A stretch of 64,000 nt of DNA from an uncultured Acidobacteriia bacterium (GTDB taxonomy: Bacteria > Acidobacteriota > Terriglobia > Bryobacterales > Bryobacteraceae): contig CAIYHG010000041.1 of assembly GCA_903925975.1 (NCBI GenBank), forward strand, positions 37,382 to 101,381, in the 5' to 3' direction. A program made the translations under genes and the position numbers. The notes beneath the pieces were generated by a model, which ran no database searches, had not been told where the DNA came from, and worked only from the letters and a program-made list of their open reading frames with translations. Shown one piece after another: positions 63,698-64,000 of the stretch (position 1 is the first letter of the stretch; each line of letters starts with the position of its first letter).

Positions 63698-63876
63698 CGC
63701 GGGCGGGCGGAGCGCGTCACAACTTACTAAGTACCCAGTACCTGATGCTTAGTGTGGCTGTGTCACCTCAGTACTAAACGAATGCGCGATTTAGGACGAA
63801 CTCGTATGAAACAGTCTCTACTTCGTGCTAGCCTCAAGCATAATGTTGAAACGTCTCGCTCCGCTAGTGGAGTGCT

Positions 63877-64000
63877 TCACACGCTTTGAAGGTTATCCAG
63901 CTTCCTGCGGGCGCGGGTGACCTTTTCGAGAATGTCCCGGGCGGAGGCGGTCCAGATGAACGGCTTGGGGTTGTGATTGTGTCGGTCGATGTAGTCGCCG
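63877..64000 (-). CDS. IS630-type transposase, C-terminal end (rest outside window)
   Basis: On the minus strand the frame open from the window edge reads DYIDRHNHNPKPFIWTASAR then DILEKVTRARRKLDNLQSV and a stop at 63877. The NPKPF-x-W-T pattern is the usual end of IS630-family DDE transposases. The element boundary should lie between here and the tex stop at 63697, but the other end is outside the window and no terminal repeat can be confirmed. Only about 40 residues are visible. Confidence 0.8.
   Translation of the reverse strand, partial: GDYIDRHNHNPKPFIWTASARDILEKVTRARRKLDNLQSV

Overview
The window reads as chromosomal DNA of a high-GC Gram-negative bacterium, most likely an acidobacterium of the Bryobacterales/Solibacter group. 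This is inferred from the tandem large outer-membrane receptors, the TonB proteins carrying an LPPL(E/V)LTSKPV motif, the hopanoid operon and the hairpin repeats between genes. About fifty protein genes fill nearly all the space. I see no tRNA, rRNA, CRISPR array or prophage. The two mobile-element regions are an intact IS4-type element and a decayed REP-associated transposase, and the end of an IS630-type transposase lies at the right edge.

Layout. 1-1515 (+): end of ribosomal protein S1, an IHF/HU-type protein and a HIT hydrolase. 1695-7415 (+): two tandem TonB-dependent receptor paralogues. 7471-16342 (+): a two-component system, a tripartite RND efflux pump and a beta-propeller protein. 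16410-17931: an IS4-family element inserted in a palindromic repeat. 17949-23497 (-): a cyclic nucleotide phosphodiesterase/nucleotidase, a secreted prolyl isomerase, a small membrane protein and aconitase. 23579-27440: a HEAT-repeat protein (+), leucyl aminopeptidase (-) and a TonB with a duplicated N-terminal motif (+). 27495-38088 (-): tgt-yajC-secD-secF-tonB-exbB-exbD-exbD-TPR lipoprotein, then a terminator, then relA/spoT and a DUF971 gene. 38158-41057: an MCE lipid-transport protein, tatA, a small Cys-rich protein, a winged-helix regulator with a membrane partner, and a HicB-like orphan. 41108-41699: a transposase pseudogene between inverted REP hairpins. 41715-51402 (-): the hopanoid operon. 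51538-53996 (-): an epimerase and myo-inositol-phosphate synthase. 54039-63697: a LytTR regulator, TPR proteins, miaA, an ATP-grasp-like protein and tex.

The most notable region is the eight-gene hopanoid operon (ispH, shc, hpnH, hpnA, an hpnG-dehydrogenase fusion, a second dehydrogenase, hpnC, hpnD). HpnH adds 5'-deoxyadenosyl to a hopene and HpnG removes the adenine to leave ribosylhopane. Reduction of ribosylhopane to bacteriohopanetetrol has, to my knowledge, no assigned enzyme. A zinc-dependent dehydrogenase fused to HpnG, with a second one immediately downstream, makes these strong candidates for that step. hpnE, the last squalene-forming gene in many clusters, is absent; the REP/transposase remnant lies where it might be expected.

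Assignments rest on reading the translated sequences and motifs by eye. No database search was run. Start codons were moved downstream in several genes where ribosome-binding sites, stop/start overlaps or a terminator favoured it; each case is stated.
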